Source: Tubiluchus corallicola (taxonomy: Eukaryota > Priapulida > Priapulimorpha > Priapulimorphida > Tubiluchidae). Taken from it: a stretch of 64,000 bases of DNA. How positions within the stretch are numbered: position 1 is the first letter of the stretch; every line of letters starts with the position of its first letter. The position numbers and the translations under genes were made by a program. The notes under the pieces are model-generated. The model was not told the DNA's origin, searched no databases, and saw nothing but the letters and a program-made list of their open reading frames with translations. The DNA lies in assembly GCA_030141605.1 (NCBI GenBank), contig JAQGDQ010000716.1, forward strand, positions 1-64,000, written 5' to 3'. Positions 39,463-51,056 of the stretch are shown here, in pieces.

Positions 39463-39574
39463 TTGGAGAGAGAGAGAGAGTTTGAGAGAGAGAGAGATAG
39501 AGTTGGAGAGAGTGAGCGAGAGAGAGAGAGAGAGAGATAGAGTTGGAGAGAGTGAGCGAGAGAGAGAGAGAGAC
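39170..39574. repeat. (GA)n microsatellite with AAAGAGTTGGAGAG units
   Basis: A ~400-bp purine tract with higher-order units such as AAAGAGTTGGAGAGAGAG. Glu/Arg-rich plus frames and Ser/Leu-rich minus frames are artefacts. Confidence 0.93.
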
Positions 39575-39674
39575 AATCCAGTGTCCTTGAGCACAGGGTT
39601 GGGGCAATGACATTTAAGGATGAAGACAAAGATTGCTCTCACTGTTTGGATTCTATAGCTTGAAAAATGCATTT

Positions 39675-40190
39675 ATCCTCCAACCTATTAGTGGCAGAGG
39701 GAGAATATTTTCTTGCCGAGCAAATATTTTGCAACGCTAATTTTCTAAAGAACAGAAAGTTTGAGAGCACTCATCCCCAGGGAGGAGAGCTAATACCTTA
39801 AACCTATTAGCGGCAGAGAGCGCTTATTTTTTCTAGCCGTGCAAATATTTTGTAAAGCTAGTTTTCTAAAGAACAGAAAGTTTGAGAGCCTTCACCCCCA
39901 GGGACGAGCTAATACCAAAAAAGCTTAGTGACAGAGAGCACTTGTTTCTACCTGGGTGAATATTCAGCATACCTAATTTTCTAAAGGACAAAAGGTTTGT
40001 GAGCGCTCACAGCGTGGGAAAAGCTAATCCGTCCAAAGAACTGTTTACCTTTGTGATGATTGTCATTACTTTCGCAAATAAGACCCAGGCGGTTGAGCAT
40101 CCAGCAAAGCTAATATTCTAAATAACAAAAAAAAAACTTACAAGGACTCACCTGTGGAAAAGCAAATAAGAGTTCAGAATTATTTACCTT
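39675..40190. repeat. Degenerate ~125-bp tandem repeat, 4 units
   Basis: Repeated phrases CTATTAGYGGCAGAG, GCAAATATTTTG, TTTTCTAAAGAACAGAAAG and CCCCAGGGA(G/C)GAG recur about every 120-130 bp and become weaker to the right. Confidence 0.65.
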
Positions 40191-40745
40191 TGTGATGAGG
40201 GGCAAGACGTTATTACACTAATCCTTCATTTCAGCGTCTTTTTGAAAGGTAAGCGACCTGTATGGGGACACAGAAAGAAACAGTCTCTTCCTTTTTATGT
40301 AATTTCAAATGACATGCAGACGTACAAGGCTCATTTTTATTTTATCATCATCATTATCAATATTATCATTACATCCCACGGGAGCCAAAGATCGCATTTA
40401 AGGAACCATTCTATCATAGGACGTACAATTATTGCAGCAAAGTAGTTCTCATGTTGCAAACAATAGTGCGTTTTTCGACAAAATTTCCTAAGCCTTAAAT
40501 ATCTTACCTGGAGGGGGGGACACCATAGCGTTTCATTTTAGGTAAAGAGGGAAATCAGACACAAAATATTTGTCCTTTGAGGGCTGTCAGTGGTCAAATT
40601 AAAAATGGCCGCCATTGAAAATGGCAAACTCTCCAAATCGTCATTAATTTGCCAATATTAACCTAGAACTTCAACAATAAAGCATTTAAATTTGTTAAAT
40701 TTTATTTACAATCTACTAAAATACATCATACCAAGTGCATCATAT

Positions 40746-40930
40746 CAATGGTAGCACGATTGCGCACACCATGAGGTCGTGGGTTCAACTCCCGACTGAG
40801 TCATGGAAAAATGTTACCACTCGTTCTGCGACCAAGCACGTGGGTTATGATAAACGGAAACAAGTTACTTAAGATGTTATTGCTGGACTATGAATATTCA
40901 TAAACGAAATTAATAATTTTATTATTATAT
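40746..40930 (+). mobile_element. tRNA-derived SINE-like sequence
   Basis: 40750-40806 reads GGTAGCACGATTGCGCACAC, then GGTCGTGGGTTCAACTCCCG. The latter contains a good RNA polymerase III B box (GGTTCAACTCC, 40782-40792), and an A-box-like stretch lies ~25 bases upstream. It does not fold as a complete tRNA by eye, and an unrelated body follows, so a SINE head is more likely than a functional tRNA. The 3' limit is a guess. Confidence 0.5.
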
Positions 40931-42160
40931 CTTGAAAGAAAATTTCAATGATTTTTGAGCCCGATTCTTAAGTAACCAGTTTTTTGGAAACGGATCATTT
41001 AAGTCAAATATTTGACAACATTTCAACTAAAAAGATTTCCCTAGATCCGTAGATACAGGCGTTGTAGCTGTTATTCTCCCCGCACACTGAACGGCTCGTT
41101 GGAAAGGATCGTTTGCGTCCTTGGTAGCGACTATAACGCTTCTTTTCCACATCAGTGCGATATTGATGTTTGTGAAGTGAATATTCAAGTAGTTATTAAA
41201 TCATTAAAGTTAATGCCCAGTCATTTTTTATAATTATGAAAAACAACAACTTAAGGCAGGAAATAAAGAATTAAATCTAATACCCCAGTTTTTGTGCGCG
41301 CAATTACGTGAATTAATTAATAAAGAGTTAAATCTTATCAATTTGAACATTTGCGGTACTGTATCTGCACACGCCAAACTGCGGCTGCGTATTTTGAATG
41401 ACGTCACAGCAGGATTGACATAAAAGCATTATGGGATGTCTGCGCCTGTTTTCTGCGTAGTAAATGATACATGAATAAATAAACGCTTTATTTTACAAAT
41501 ATAAACCCAAATACAATTAACAAATACCAAACATAAATAAATAACGCATACAGTAAGCAGCATACATGATACAGTAGCTACTGTACAGCTGTCATGTGTT
41601 GAACTGTTGCTAATACATGTTTGTTTGCAACTTTTTTGTATGTTCTACGTGAGCAAAATATACCGAGATTCCGACCCGGAAGTGGACAGTAAATGGCTGG
41701 CAATGGTTTCTTGCACGTAAACCAGATCTTATAGTTTCTTGCCTTGATGTCATTAATAAATGGCCGCTCGACCGCTGAATTGCGTATACACAGCAATTTG
41801 TGTACGTGAAATCCCTGAAGGCCTAATTATTATTATTCACATGATTATTTTATTATTTTACAAAAGCAAATGTAATATCATTTCAACACGTGTTCTTCAA
41901 TCATGTGTTCTTTAAACTTTTGCTAAAATTGTTGGTGAGGCTGGACTTTTACTTTAAAACATCTGTAGTAAGCGCGGGCTTTTCTGTATACACTGATGAT
42001 TAAGTACGCTTACACAGTCTGTAATTAGTAGGTCTGAGTGTCTGACAGAGAAATACGTTTTATTTGTCTTTTGGTATTTTATTCATGACATGTTATGACA
42101 TTAATATGATCAACAAACATCTGGAAAATGCAGATTGTCATCTTGGTGTTGCAATTGATA
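40931..42160. other. 1.2 kb without a recognisable gene
   Basis: AT-rich, with only short reading frames. An intact TGACGTCA lies at 41399-41406. Confidence 0.4.
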
Positions 42161-42182
42161 CGCTCAAAAAGCTTCATTGTGA

Positions 42183-42824
42183 ATGAAAGAGTACAGGAAC
42201 TCTGGTTTTTCAAGTGCTGCCACTGATGCTAAAGAGCCTGCCAAAGAACATGGGATTCCCTCTTCATTTATGCAACGTAGGGTGCGCTGGTGCCCAAGAA
42301 TGTTCACCCACAAGGGACATGGTGATATGTCTTCAATCCCTGAAGAATTGCTTGGAAAAGGATTCTTCAACACTGTTACCGACAGTGCGATAGTTAACCT
42401 GGACAAGCGATTCAAACAGCTTTTAGAACGCCAGAGTAAATTTGGATTTTTATAATAGCTTTTGGCATCTCAAAAAATCTGAATCTGCAAGAAAAACTGC
42501 AAAGATTTGTAAAACATACTGAGTGACTCAACAGTGTGTCTTGATGAGAAGCATGCTATGCTTGTTGATCATGCCTCTGAAGTCTATGCAGACCTAGAAA
42601 TCTGCATGGGAAGTTTTATGCATACTGATGCTTTTGAAAATGGCATAAAGGACATAGTGTTGCATTTCACTGAAATGTACACTGAAGCATTTCCAGGTGA
42701 AATTCCGAACTACATACATATTGCCTGTCATTTCCCTTTCTGGTACCAGAATTTTGGTGTTTTAGTAGCATATAAACTGCAATCAGTTGGGCATGCTAAC
42801 CATTATTACGCAAAAATGTTTTAG
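42183..42824 (+). pseudogene. hAT-like transposase remnant
   Basis: The first open piece (42183-42455) reads KEYRNSGFSSAATDAKEPAK, then RRVRWCPRMF and DSAIVNLDKRFKQLLERQSK followed by FGFL. This resembles the middle of DUF4371/hAT transposases (NVxxDxAxxxLxxRFxQL...FGFLY). After a stop and frame change, 42534-42824 reads DLEICMGSFM and EIPNYIHIACHFPF, which could be the degraded dimerisation end. Stops and shifts make it inactive. Assignment of the second piece is weak. Confidence 0.5.
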
Positions 42825-43079
42825 CAACTCGAAATACGACTTAAAGCAAGCCGTGCAGCCATTTAATAGAGTTAAATTAACGTATGATTATTAGACGTCT
42901 CTGTTTAGTATGCATGTTAGGTAGCAATTAATTATTACATTTTTACACTTATATTAGTTACATTGATTTTCAAAACAATCACAAACAGGCTATTAAAGCA
43001 GTGTATTTCAAACATTGGTGCCACTAGCATTTGCTTAAAATGAAAAAAAAGTATAATACTATTGTATTACAATATTCAA

Positions 43080-44063
43080 TTACAAACCTGCTTGATAAGA
43101 AAAGAGCTCCAAATCAGGTTGGTATAGATTATGCAAACCTCCACGAATCGCTGGAGCCAATGTTTTATAATAAAAGGAAAAGATTTTCTTACGTTTTGCA
43201 GTTTCGTATTTCTTTGGAAATAAATCTACTTCATTAAATTTTAACAACTTCTTCAATAGTTGCATATCTTCCGCCATAGTCTCGTATTTACCAATGAAAT
43301 CATAATTAATCCTGCAAGGATCACACAAGTTCACATACGTCTGCCAGTGCTGATTCGCACGTTTGCCCTTCGTTTTTAAAACATATTCAAGAAACACATC
43401 AAAAGTTATGTTCTGGTTAGTCATACTTCCTTGATGCTGTGTTATAATGGCTTCGCGAACCGATTTAAAGTTTGGATCTCCAATAACAAACTTGTCATAG
43501 AATGCAGAGTAAAGTCTGTCCAGTGGATGTCGAACAAATACAATCTTGTAATATGTGTCAATAATGCGTTTACGATCTGTGATGCTGTATTTCAACAAGG
43601 ATTTGTTGTTGTAGGATTTGTTTACATGAACTGCTAACTGTTCTATGTGCAATATCTCCTGCACGTTTGGATGATCTGCCAGAAATAGAATTCTTTTCCA
43701 ATTCGTGCTCGCAATTTTAGGTATCCAGCAAAACAGCATTTTATACTTTCCATTGACTAGAAGGTATTTCATTTGCTCTCGTGATGAAAGTTCAGAAAAG
43801 TAAGAATTCCCATATTGCCGACATATTTTAACTTTTCTGCGGATCCGTTGTTCAACAGTCAAGTGTAAAACACGTTCTGTTTCTTTAAGCGGTTTTTCTT
43901 CTTCTGAACTGGTAGCAAAAAACCAAGATTTTTCAAGGCATCTGTTCCGTGTGCACTCTTGGTGTAACGCAAGACTTATAAGAGCGCCAGTAGCAATCAG
44001 AATAAATTTTCTAATTGATAGTTTGTACATCATGTCTGTAAAAATGGCTGTAATAGATAACAT
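43080..44063 (-). CDS. Carbohydrate sulfotransferase, HNK-1ST/CHST family
   Basis: 327 codons, open throughout. A membrane anchor (residues ~19-33) follows a short cytoplasmic tail. The catalytic domain has the 5'-phosphosulfate loop WIPKIASTNWKR (113-124), the 3'-phosphate block VFVRHPLDRLYSAF (175-188) and the C-terminal LCDPCRINYDFIGKYET (247-262). These are diagnostic of Sulfotransfer_2 (PF03567) Golgi enzymes that move sulfate from PAPS to chondroitin, dermatan, GalNAc or HNK-1 glycans; the acceptor here is unknown. A TTTTTACAG acceptor-like site just before the second/third Met (MMYK, residue 11) suggests an upstream 5' UTR exon and a start at MMYKLS rather than MLSIT. Length is normal for the family. 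Neighbours are a hAT remnant downstream and an AGT/AGC tract upstream. Confidence 0.9.
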   Translation of the reverse strand: MLSITAIFTDMMYKLSIRKFILIATGALISLALHQECTRNRCLEKSWFFATSSEEEKPLKETERVLHLTVEQRIRRKVKICRQYGNSYFSELSSREQMKYLLVNGKYKMLFCWIPKIASTNWKRILFLADHPNVQEILHIEQLAVHVNKSYNNKSLLKYSITDRKRIIDTYYKIVFVRHPLDRLYSAFYDKFVIGDPNFKSVREAIITQHQGSMTNQNITFDVFLEYVLKTKGKRANQHWQTYVNLCDPCRINYDFIGKYETMAEDMQLLKKLLKFNEVDLFPKKYETAKRKKIFSFYYKTLAPAIRGGLHNLYQPDLELFSYQAGL

Positions 44064-44384
44064 TTATTTTGATGCCATGATGCAGATTTTATTTAGTAAG
44101 GCAGACATAAACCTTACGTGCTTTTAAATTATATTTTTTGTTCTGAAACTAGAATAGCAAAATTTGACACATATCGGTAAAAATTATCTGCAGACACCAA
44201 GTTAAAGCTGCCACTACGTTGCGGAAATCCGATTTTCAAGTTTCTTGCTCAAATCTGCAATTTGCGCTCAAAGCTCAAACTAGCAAGTTGTACAATGTAC
44301 ATGCGTATACGATTTAGATAAACCTACTTGTCACAGGTGTTACGAATTTTGATTGTTCCTTGGCAACATTGTTTGCCAGAGAAT

Positions 44385-44421
44385 AATAGTAGTAGTAGCA
44401 GCAGCAGCAGCAGTAGTAGTG

Positions 44422-44488
<67 letters not shown>

Positions 44489-44514
44489 CAGTAGTAGCAG
44501 TAGTAGTAGTAGTT

Positions 44515-44602
<88 letters not shown>

Positions 44603-44694
44603 TAGTGGTAGCAGTAGCAGCAGCAGCAGCAGTAGTGGTAGTAGTTATAGTTGTAGTAATAGTAGTAGCAGCAGCAGCAGCAGTAGTAGTAGTT

Positions 44695-44776
<82 letters not shown>

Positions 44777-44819
44777 CGGTAGTAGTAGCAGTAGTAGCAG
44801 TAGTAGTAGCAGTAGTAAC

Positions 44820-44853
<34 letters not shown>

Positions 44854-44876
44854 GCAATAGTAATAATAATAATAAC
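44385..44876. repeat. (AGT/AGC)n compound trinucleotide tract
   Basis: ~490 bp of AGT, AGC, GGT and AAT units on the plus strand, one of the longest tracts in the window. All frames are open (poly-Ser, poly-Val, poly-Tyr and others), so none is evidence of a gene. It ends exactly at the CTAG terminus of a Helitron. Confidence 0.95.
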
Positions 44877-45442
44877 TAGCAATACCCCGCCAAAAAATAT
44901 TTGCATATAAATACACGTATAATCAATAATACGCGAACATTCTAACTAGTCCTCATTTATAACGCAAAGCCCGTAACATCCTGCCTACTTTTTGCTGAAT
45001 TAAAGCTATAAGCTTATAGACAGAGTACAATGCAATCGTCAACGTCACAACAATGCCTTTGGGTCAGCAGTTTTCTAAGCGAAAATTGCCGAAAATAGAA
45101 CATGTAATTAACTCGCAAGTACTCCTCTCGGTGGACCTGCCCTAAAATATAGCCCACATCGTCGTGTAGCCCCGTTTTTCCTCTTTCTAAAGAGCTATAT
45201 ATCTCCTTCCGAGAGTCCCACCAGGCGCCGCTAGAACGTTTTTTCCGCAGGCTGTTTGGAAGATTTCAAAAAAATCGCGAGTTGGGTCCGGGAAAACGCC
45301 CGTTGCGGGACCCCGTGGCCCTCTCGCGAATTCTAAATAGGCCTACTACACCCACCGCTGAACGGGCTATCTATCCATACCCAGCACCACCCTCGACCCG
45401 TTCCCGTTCTCTAAATCTCAGCCGTATAACTTTTGCAAAAAA
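44876..45442 (-). mobile_element. Helitron copy H9, 5' truncated
   Basis: The minus-strand 3' end is CTAG followed by T (44876-44879), with a mutated hairpin nearby. It matches the family until 45442 and then enters unrelated sequence, so the 5' third including (TA)n is absent. The TGACGTCA of other copies is changed to CAACGTCA. Confidence 0.7.
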
Positions 45443-46187
45443 CTGCAGCCTTTCATATAGGAAATGAATAAGAGAATGGACGAATGAAATATTAGATGAT
45501 TTTTGTGTGAAAAACATCCCGCTATATCGAGCTTATGGTAGAGACGCATAAAAACGATAAAAACCCGAAAAAAAAAATTGATGTTTGCGTAAGATTTTAG
45601 ACTCCTGATTCCGCATAGTGAAACTCTTTTGACTAAAGCTTGTTCTAGTGGTGATAATAAAAAACTCGAAAGCTATCAGCAAGCTCCGCAAAACGGAGAC
45701 TTACACATTCATCTTTAAACTCAAGGTTGCTGAAAACTTACGAGGCGACTGACTGGAATTCAAAACTGTTGTTAGTAATATACTTATGAAATATGACTTG
45801 ATTTGGTTACACAACTGATCGTACAAGATAATGAAGTAGACTGAAACCAAAATGAGGATTCTTAGACGATTGGACAGGTAATGACATCACTTTAATTTAT
45901 TATCAATTAATGTAATCATACCTCAAACGAAAAGTCACGAACATAGTGTCTCCTTGGTGATCGAATAATATTTTTCGTTTGATTTTGATATCGGCGCCAT
46001 CGGCAATAACCAGTGGGGGGGGGGCAGAATTTGTCAACTTGTTTTGAAATTTAAATATAGAAATTGAAACCTATCAAGTTTTTTCACAAATCACAAATTA
46101 ATTGAAAATGATATGGAAACGCTATAATTAGTAGTATAATGTCTTCAATTGAATTCAAAAATGATTTCAGTTCATTAGAAGCGAACC
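45443..46187. other. 0.7 kb without a recognisable gene
   Basis: AT-rich, short frames only, one G10-type run near 46015. Confidence 0.4.
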
Positions 46188-46357
46188 ACAGCACTAATTA
46201 TACGTACATGTTCACACAGCACTAATTATACGTACATGTACACACAGCACTAATTATACGTACATGTACACACAGCACTAATTATACGTAAATGTGCACA
46301 CAGCACTAATTATGCGTACATGTACACACAGCACTAATTATACGTACATGGTCACAC
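46188..46357. repeat. 28-bp tandem repeat, 6 units
   Basis: Units of CACAGCACTAATTATACG followed by TACATGTACA. Each contains near-palindromic TACGTACATGTA words. Confidence 0.88.
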
Positions 46358-46429
46358 AGAAATTAATAGCAAAATGACAGTAAAAACATGAGACTTTACA
46401 CCGGCATTCAGGCTACATTTTATATTAAA

Positions 46430-47890
46430 CCTATTTAACAACCGTAATGCACACTATAATGATGAATGTCTACACACATTAGAATGCAGGTCTACTATGT
46501 AAGATATGGTTTCAATATGGAATTTCTTTCGATCTACATCTAACCTTTGAAAACTTCAGCATAAAGAATTTACTTATTTTCAACCTACTAAGGTCTTTGC
46601 ACGTTGCCCCATGCGAGTGATAGGTATATATCAAATATTACATTAAAATGAGGGAGTTTATTTTTACACACACGTCTGTGCGATGCTGGAAATATGCTGT
46701 ATAGAGTAAAACCCGTATATTGGATGTTTATTTTTCTGTACTTTCAAATCGTTCCAAAGTTATGTTTGAGCCACATACAGGAACAATGAAAACTCAATAT
46801 TATACGAGATGAAGAAAAAGTAATTTTTTAGCACATTTCAGGTTTTCTAATTAGATTTTGTTTGCAAATATCGCAGTTAATTATCTATATCAACGTTACT
46901 ACAAAAATGTCAAACTTTAAACTTCCTATTATGTAAAGTTATTATTGCAAATCAAATGGATGCGACTGGAGGTGTCAACCGGGGTATATTTTATTACTTT
47001 GTCTATATCTCTCGAATTTTAGAAGGATATGTTCTTACTTTTTATCATATAGCGCTTACTAATATAACACAGAATTTCAGTATTGAGTTGTTGCTTTAGA
47101 TAAACAATTAACATAAGCTCAAAGATCTTTTTGCATACTTGTAATAACAATTCTACAACTAAATAACAGAGATGATTATTACTCCACTTTCATTTCTAAA
47201 TACCACGCGAAAGGCAGGGTAAAATATTCAGTGTGTTGAAGTAAAACTCGACAAGTTCTAAGGTAAAAATTCATGTTTCAAATTTACCGCTGTGCTCACG
47301 CATGAGCTATAGAACGTGTGTAGTTCGTCACAAACTAAAATATCTGAACCGAGAGATACAACACCTGTTTTTGTGCAACTCTTTCCAAAATGCAGGCGCT
47401 GGTGTCCGTCTAACTAGTGAATGGCAAAATGCATGTAACAACGAAGAACTAGTGGCGCGAATGCGAAATTGTGTTTGTGAGGTAATAATTCTTTCACGTA
47501 AGTCACAATATGTTTTCTACAGTTTAAGATTGACCTACAGTTTTGACCTATAGTTTAAGATTAGGTTCGGTTTTGCTTTAAGAAACAGTTAATGTGCTTG
47601 GCGCCCGGCTATGCAGTTATGTGTAGAATGAAAGAAAAAAGGTTGTCAGGTAGCTTCACTTAACTTCAGGATTTTATACAGTTCCCGAAAAGGTTCCCGA
47701 AAACTTGCTCACATTAAACAGCGATTACATTATGTTTGGGATATTATTATATTATTCTGCTTCCCACATGACAGGCTTTCATAGAGATTTATACACATAA
47801 CACGTTTGGTTACTTTAGACAAATTAAAAATAAAGTCTGAAGAATAACAGACAATTGGGTTATGTGCACCATAACAAATTACAGTACCAC
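46430..47890 (+). promoter_or_regulatory. Diverged upstream region of DUF268 gene B
   Basis: Collinear patches match 845-1990 and the reverse complement of 26988-28134: ACATTAGAATGCA, GATATGGTTTCAATATGG, ATTACATTAAAATGAGG, AAGAAACAGTTAATGTG and ACCATAACAAATTACA. It therefore looks like the gene B counterpart of the gene A upstream region, much more diverged. The reading frame at 47302-47553 lacks a match in the other copies and is not called a gene. Confidence 0.55.
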
Positions 47891-47929
47891 TCGTGTAAAA
47901 TTTCTTGGTGCAGAGAAACTCATCTGTCC

Positions 47930-48440
47930 AGATTCGACACCTCCATACGTTAATTCCAAGAATATTGGTGAAATCAAAACTAAACTACAAAACGGTGTGA
48001 ACAATATATGTCAATGGATGTCAGCTAGTAAAAGGATCCTTAATGTAGTAAAAGCTAAAAAATGATAGTGTGTAGTGCCCAAAAGCGAGCCCGTGCAACC
48101 AATTCACTAGATCTTGATATAAAAGTAGTGGCACCACGTTAGAGGAAGTTCGCGCAGAAAAGCTACAATTTCTCTTAATGATCATCTTATCCGGCAGCAC
48201 CAAATGACTAAACTTAGAAGTTTGGTAGTTGAAAAGGATGGGATATTCAAAAAAGCACGTCCCTACATCAATGCTACATTGGCAAAACTACTCTACAATG
48301 CTACGGCACTGCCACAGAAGTTATTGATTGCAAAATGCCCGCGAAGCTGAAACACAAATTCCAAAAAAGAAACTTTCTTTGCAAAACACAAGCAAGCGTC
48401 TGGTGGGCAGTTGTGTTTAACTAAATTTAGACATGAATAT
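47930..48440 (+). pseudogene. LINE reverse-transcriptase C-terminal remnant
   Basis: Frames with stops read NNICQWMSASKRILNVVKAK (family W...N.L.LN..K), and later VEKDGIFKKARPYINATLAK then LLYNATALP, matching the thumb/post-RT region of CR1/Jockey-type LINEs. It lies between the gene B upstream region and the gene B exon and helps explain the longer spacing there than in gene A. Confidence 0.55.
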
Positions 48441-49319
48441 AGCAAAGCAGTCTGAGGAGCTACTGAGGGAAATTTTGGTTTAATTTATTTCAACAACCAG
48501 CTTGTACCTATGATGCATTTGTGCCTTGTTGTGTTTAAAATATATACGCGTGCAAATAATGTGTTTTAATGTAATATATAATATCTTATCACTCATGTAT
48601 TGGTAAATTTTAATGTATAATTTGTACTGTGATTTATATTTCAACGCTTTTAAAACTATAAAAACTATAAAATTTGTGAAACTGCATACGATTTTAGCCT
48701 TATATTGTATTTATAATTTATTACTGTGCGTAAGTTTTGTTTTGTTTAAGTTTGGTTGGTATTCAGTTAAGCAAGTAGCTGTTGCTTTGATGTGATATTG
48801 GTGATGTGAAACTTGTCTAGCCTTTTGTTGCTTTTGTAAGGGCCCCAGTTGTTTGTCTCTTTTTGTTGTTTGTGTGTGGTGTCCATGTCATTCTAGTTTA
48901 ATACCAAAACCCATAAAACACCTATATAAAACACGCGTTTACTCAATCAGCTTAAACAATCTGCATGCTAACTTAGCGGAATAGATAAAAGTCAACCGAA
49001 AGCAACAAATAATTAATTAATATGCGTGATAACAAGGTTGCTCCCACTAATTAGCCAAGTGGTGAGTTGTTAGGTCTTATATAGTCTCCCAGTGTGTTCG
49101 TACCGATTTGCTTGGTCAAACAGGGTCTGAATATTTTTATAGTCAAATAGGAGTTTACATAACTACACATGAATGCACTGAGGGCAAGTGTATCATTGCA
49201 GAAGTAATGAAAGATTTACATGTTCTTCAAAACTTGTAGAAAGTCGGGTTATTCACACTGTGATAAAACTGAACACTTTTCACTTTGTTCAGAAAGTCAT
49301 CTTATTCTTTGTATTACAG

Positions 49320-50361
49320 GTGTTACTGGAGAGGAACAAGAAATCTTTTGTTTGCCCCAATCTTTGTGTTTTGCACATTTATGGGAACATACAAGATGAT
49401 GTACATTGCTACTATTAATGAAGAGGAAACTGTTACGGAAGATTCTTTCAAGAGACTTTCTTTAAATTATTCAAATAAAGATGATATTCCACCTTGTGGA
49501 GACCCCTGTGATATAAACACAGAACACTTCCATCAGACAGTGGGTCTAGACTATCCAGTGCTACATAAACATTATGACTGCCAAGCGACTATGAAAAGGC
49601 TGCTCTTAGAAACTCCGTCAGATGAGTGGCCTCCTCCACGAGAACCTCCCCCAGAACTGGTGGGTGAATTTGCAATGTATGGTAAGATGCCCATACGAAA
49701 GTGGTATTTTGCAGAGGTCTTCCCTGAATCTAAAAAGAATCTCTTTAACACTTCATTTATTTCGAAATTGCAAAATAGAGTGTTGGAAGGGAAAAATATT
49801 TCGCCATACGGTCTTTTTGCAACCGGCACTGTTGTAAAAGCATTGAGCTTGTACAGAGAGGTAATTGAAGGGAAAGTTGGTTTTGTTATTGGAACAATAC
49901 ACCCTTGGATTGAAGCTCTTTTGCTGAACTTCAATGCATCACATGTAACAACAGTAGACTATAATGATCCAATGTCAACACATCCCAGGATTACCACAAT
50001 TTCACCTCAAAAGCTGGCACAAAAATATCTGGAAAAAGGGAAGCCATTGTTCGATTTTGGGATTAGTTATTCATCAATAGAACACAGTGGACTTGGACGA
50101 TATGGAGATGCTTTGAATCCAAGTGGTGATCTTGAAGCAATGGCTCAAGCTTGGTGTTTAGTTAAAAATTTTGGATTTTTCTTTTTACAAGTAGATACAC
50201 ACAAAGGTGAAAACTATATTGCTTGGAATGCGGGTAGATATTATGGAAACGAAAGACTGATGCATCTTACAGCAAACTGGAACGTTTTTGATGTAGTGAA
50301 AAATACGCGCCGTGGCCGGAGGGAAGAAATTTTAAGAGTTATGCAGAAAATCAATAATTAA
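49320..50361 (+). CDS. DUF268 protein, gene B (main exon)
   Basis: The exon starts after CTTTGTATTACAG (AG at 49318-49319), the same acceptor as gene A, and runs ~346 codons to TAA. The upstream ATG at 49285 is in the intron, so the true start is on an unseen 5' exon. It keeps the N-terminal anchor (LLFAPIFVFCTFMGTYKM), VIGTIHPWIEA, VTTVDYND, FGISYSSIEHSGLGRYGDAL and WNAGRYYG. One extra Pro in DDIPPCGD distinguishes it from gene A, with scattered substitutions. Both copies are intact and the core motifs are unchanged, suggesting both are under constraint. The DUF268 catalytic role is not established; a Golgi SAM-dependent methyltransferase is a reasonable inference. Confidence 0.86.
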
Positions 50362-50620
50362 ATGTGGATCTGCACCACTGTAGAAAGTTATACAGACGTC
50401 TTGTTGCCTTCTTACTTTTTAGTATGTCATCGTATCTTGTGCTGAAGGTTGCTGTGTTACAATTACAGAACATCCCAAGTCTGCAAAATTACCTATTAGC
50501 TCCAGCAATCCCGAAAGCCCATTTGCGTTTAGGAGTAAAACACAATGGGCGCTTGCTGACATTATTTTATTATGGCATTACTATAGCATTGTGCAATATT
50601 CAGTACAGCTGGATTTGAAT
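50362..50620 (+). other. 3' flank shared with DUF268 gene A
   Basis: This matches the reverse complement of about 25290-25450 in patches: ACAATTACAGAA, GTCTGCAAAATTACCTAT and AAAGCCCATT. The duplication therefore included the 3' UTR/downstream DNA. Confidence 0.55.
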
Positions 50621-50887
50621 GCATGAGTTTTTGCACATCACTAGAGGGAAATGGAACTACAGAGTCTGGCTAATTATATCATGTATTTCCTCTACAAGTT
50701 AAACACTCAGTGTGCTACCAATAAAAGGTTAATCCTCTAGAATTAGATGAATGAAACTGGCCAGAACACGTATTTTCACACATTTTCATTAGCTTTTTCA
50801 AAATAAAAGTACTATATTACTAATAGTTTAACATATGTGCTGACAGATACAGTTAAAATTGTTTATTATTGTTTATTAATAAGTCTA

Positions 50888-51056
50888 ATCCAGGTTGTGG
50901 CCTTGGTCTGTGATGCTCAATCACGTGTAGCTGCTGGGCTTCCCATATATGGCAGAGAATATTGCTAGTGAGTTTTACTAGCCAATCAGGTAAGCCCAGT
51001 AGATGCATGTGACTTGTGTAGCTTTGCCACGACCAGCCTGAGCATTTTTTCGTCTG
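50888..51056. repeat. Imperfect ~55-bp inverted repeat
   Basis: The left arm (CAGGTTGTGGCCTTGG ... CTGCTGGGCTTCC) pairs with the right arm (GTAAGCCCAGTAGATGCATG ... CCACGACCAGCCTG) around a ~45-nt centre. It could be a small MITE or a transcript hairpin in the gene B 3' region. Confidence 0.45.

Noticed and set aside
40750-40823. Functional tRNA gene
   Set aside because: Internal promoter boxes are present but no complete cloverleaf was found by eye; a SINE head fits better.
44314-44916. Poly-Tyr/Ser/Val/Thr proteins at the AGT/AGC tract
   Set aside because: Trinucleotide repeat artefacts present in all frames.
47302-47553. 83-codon reading frame as a gene
   Set aside because: It has no recognised motif and is not kept in the related upstream regions.
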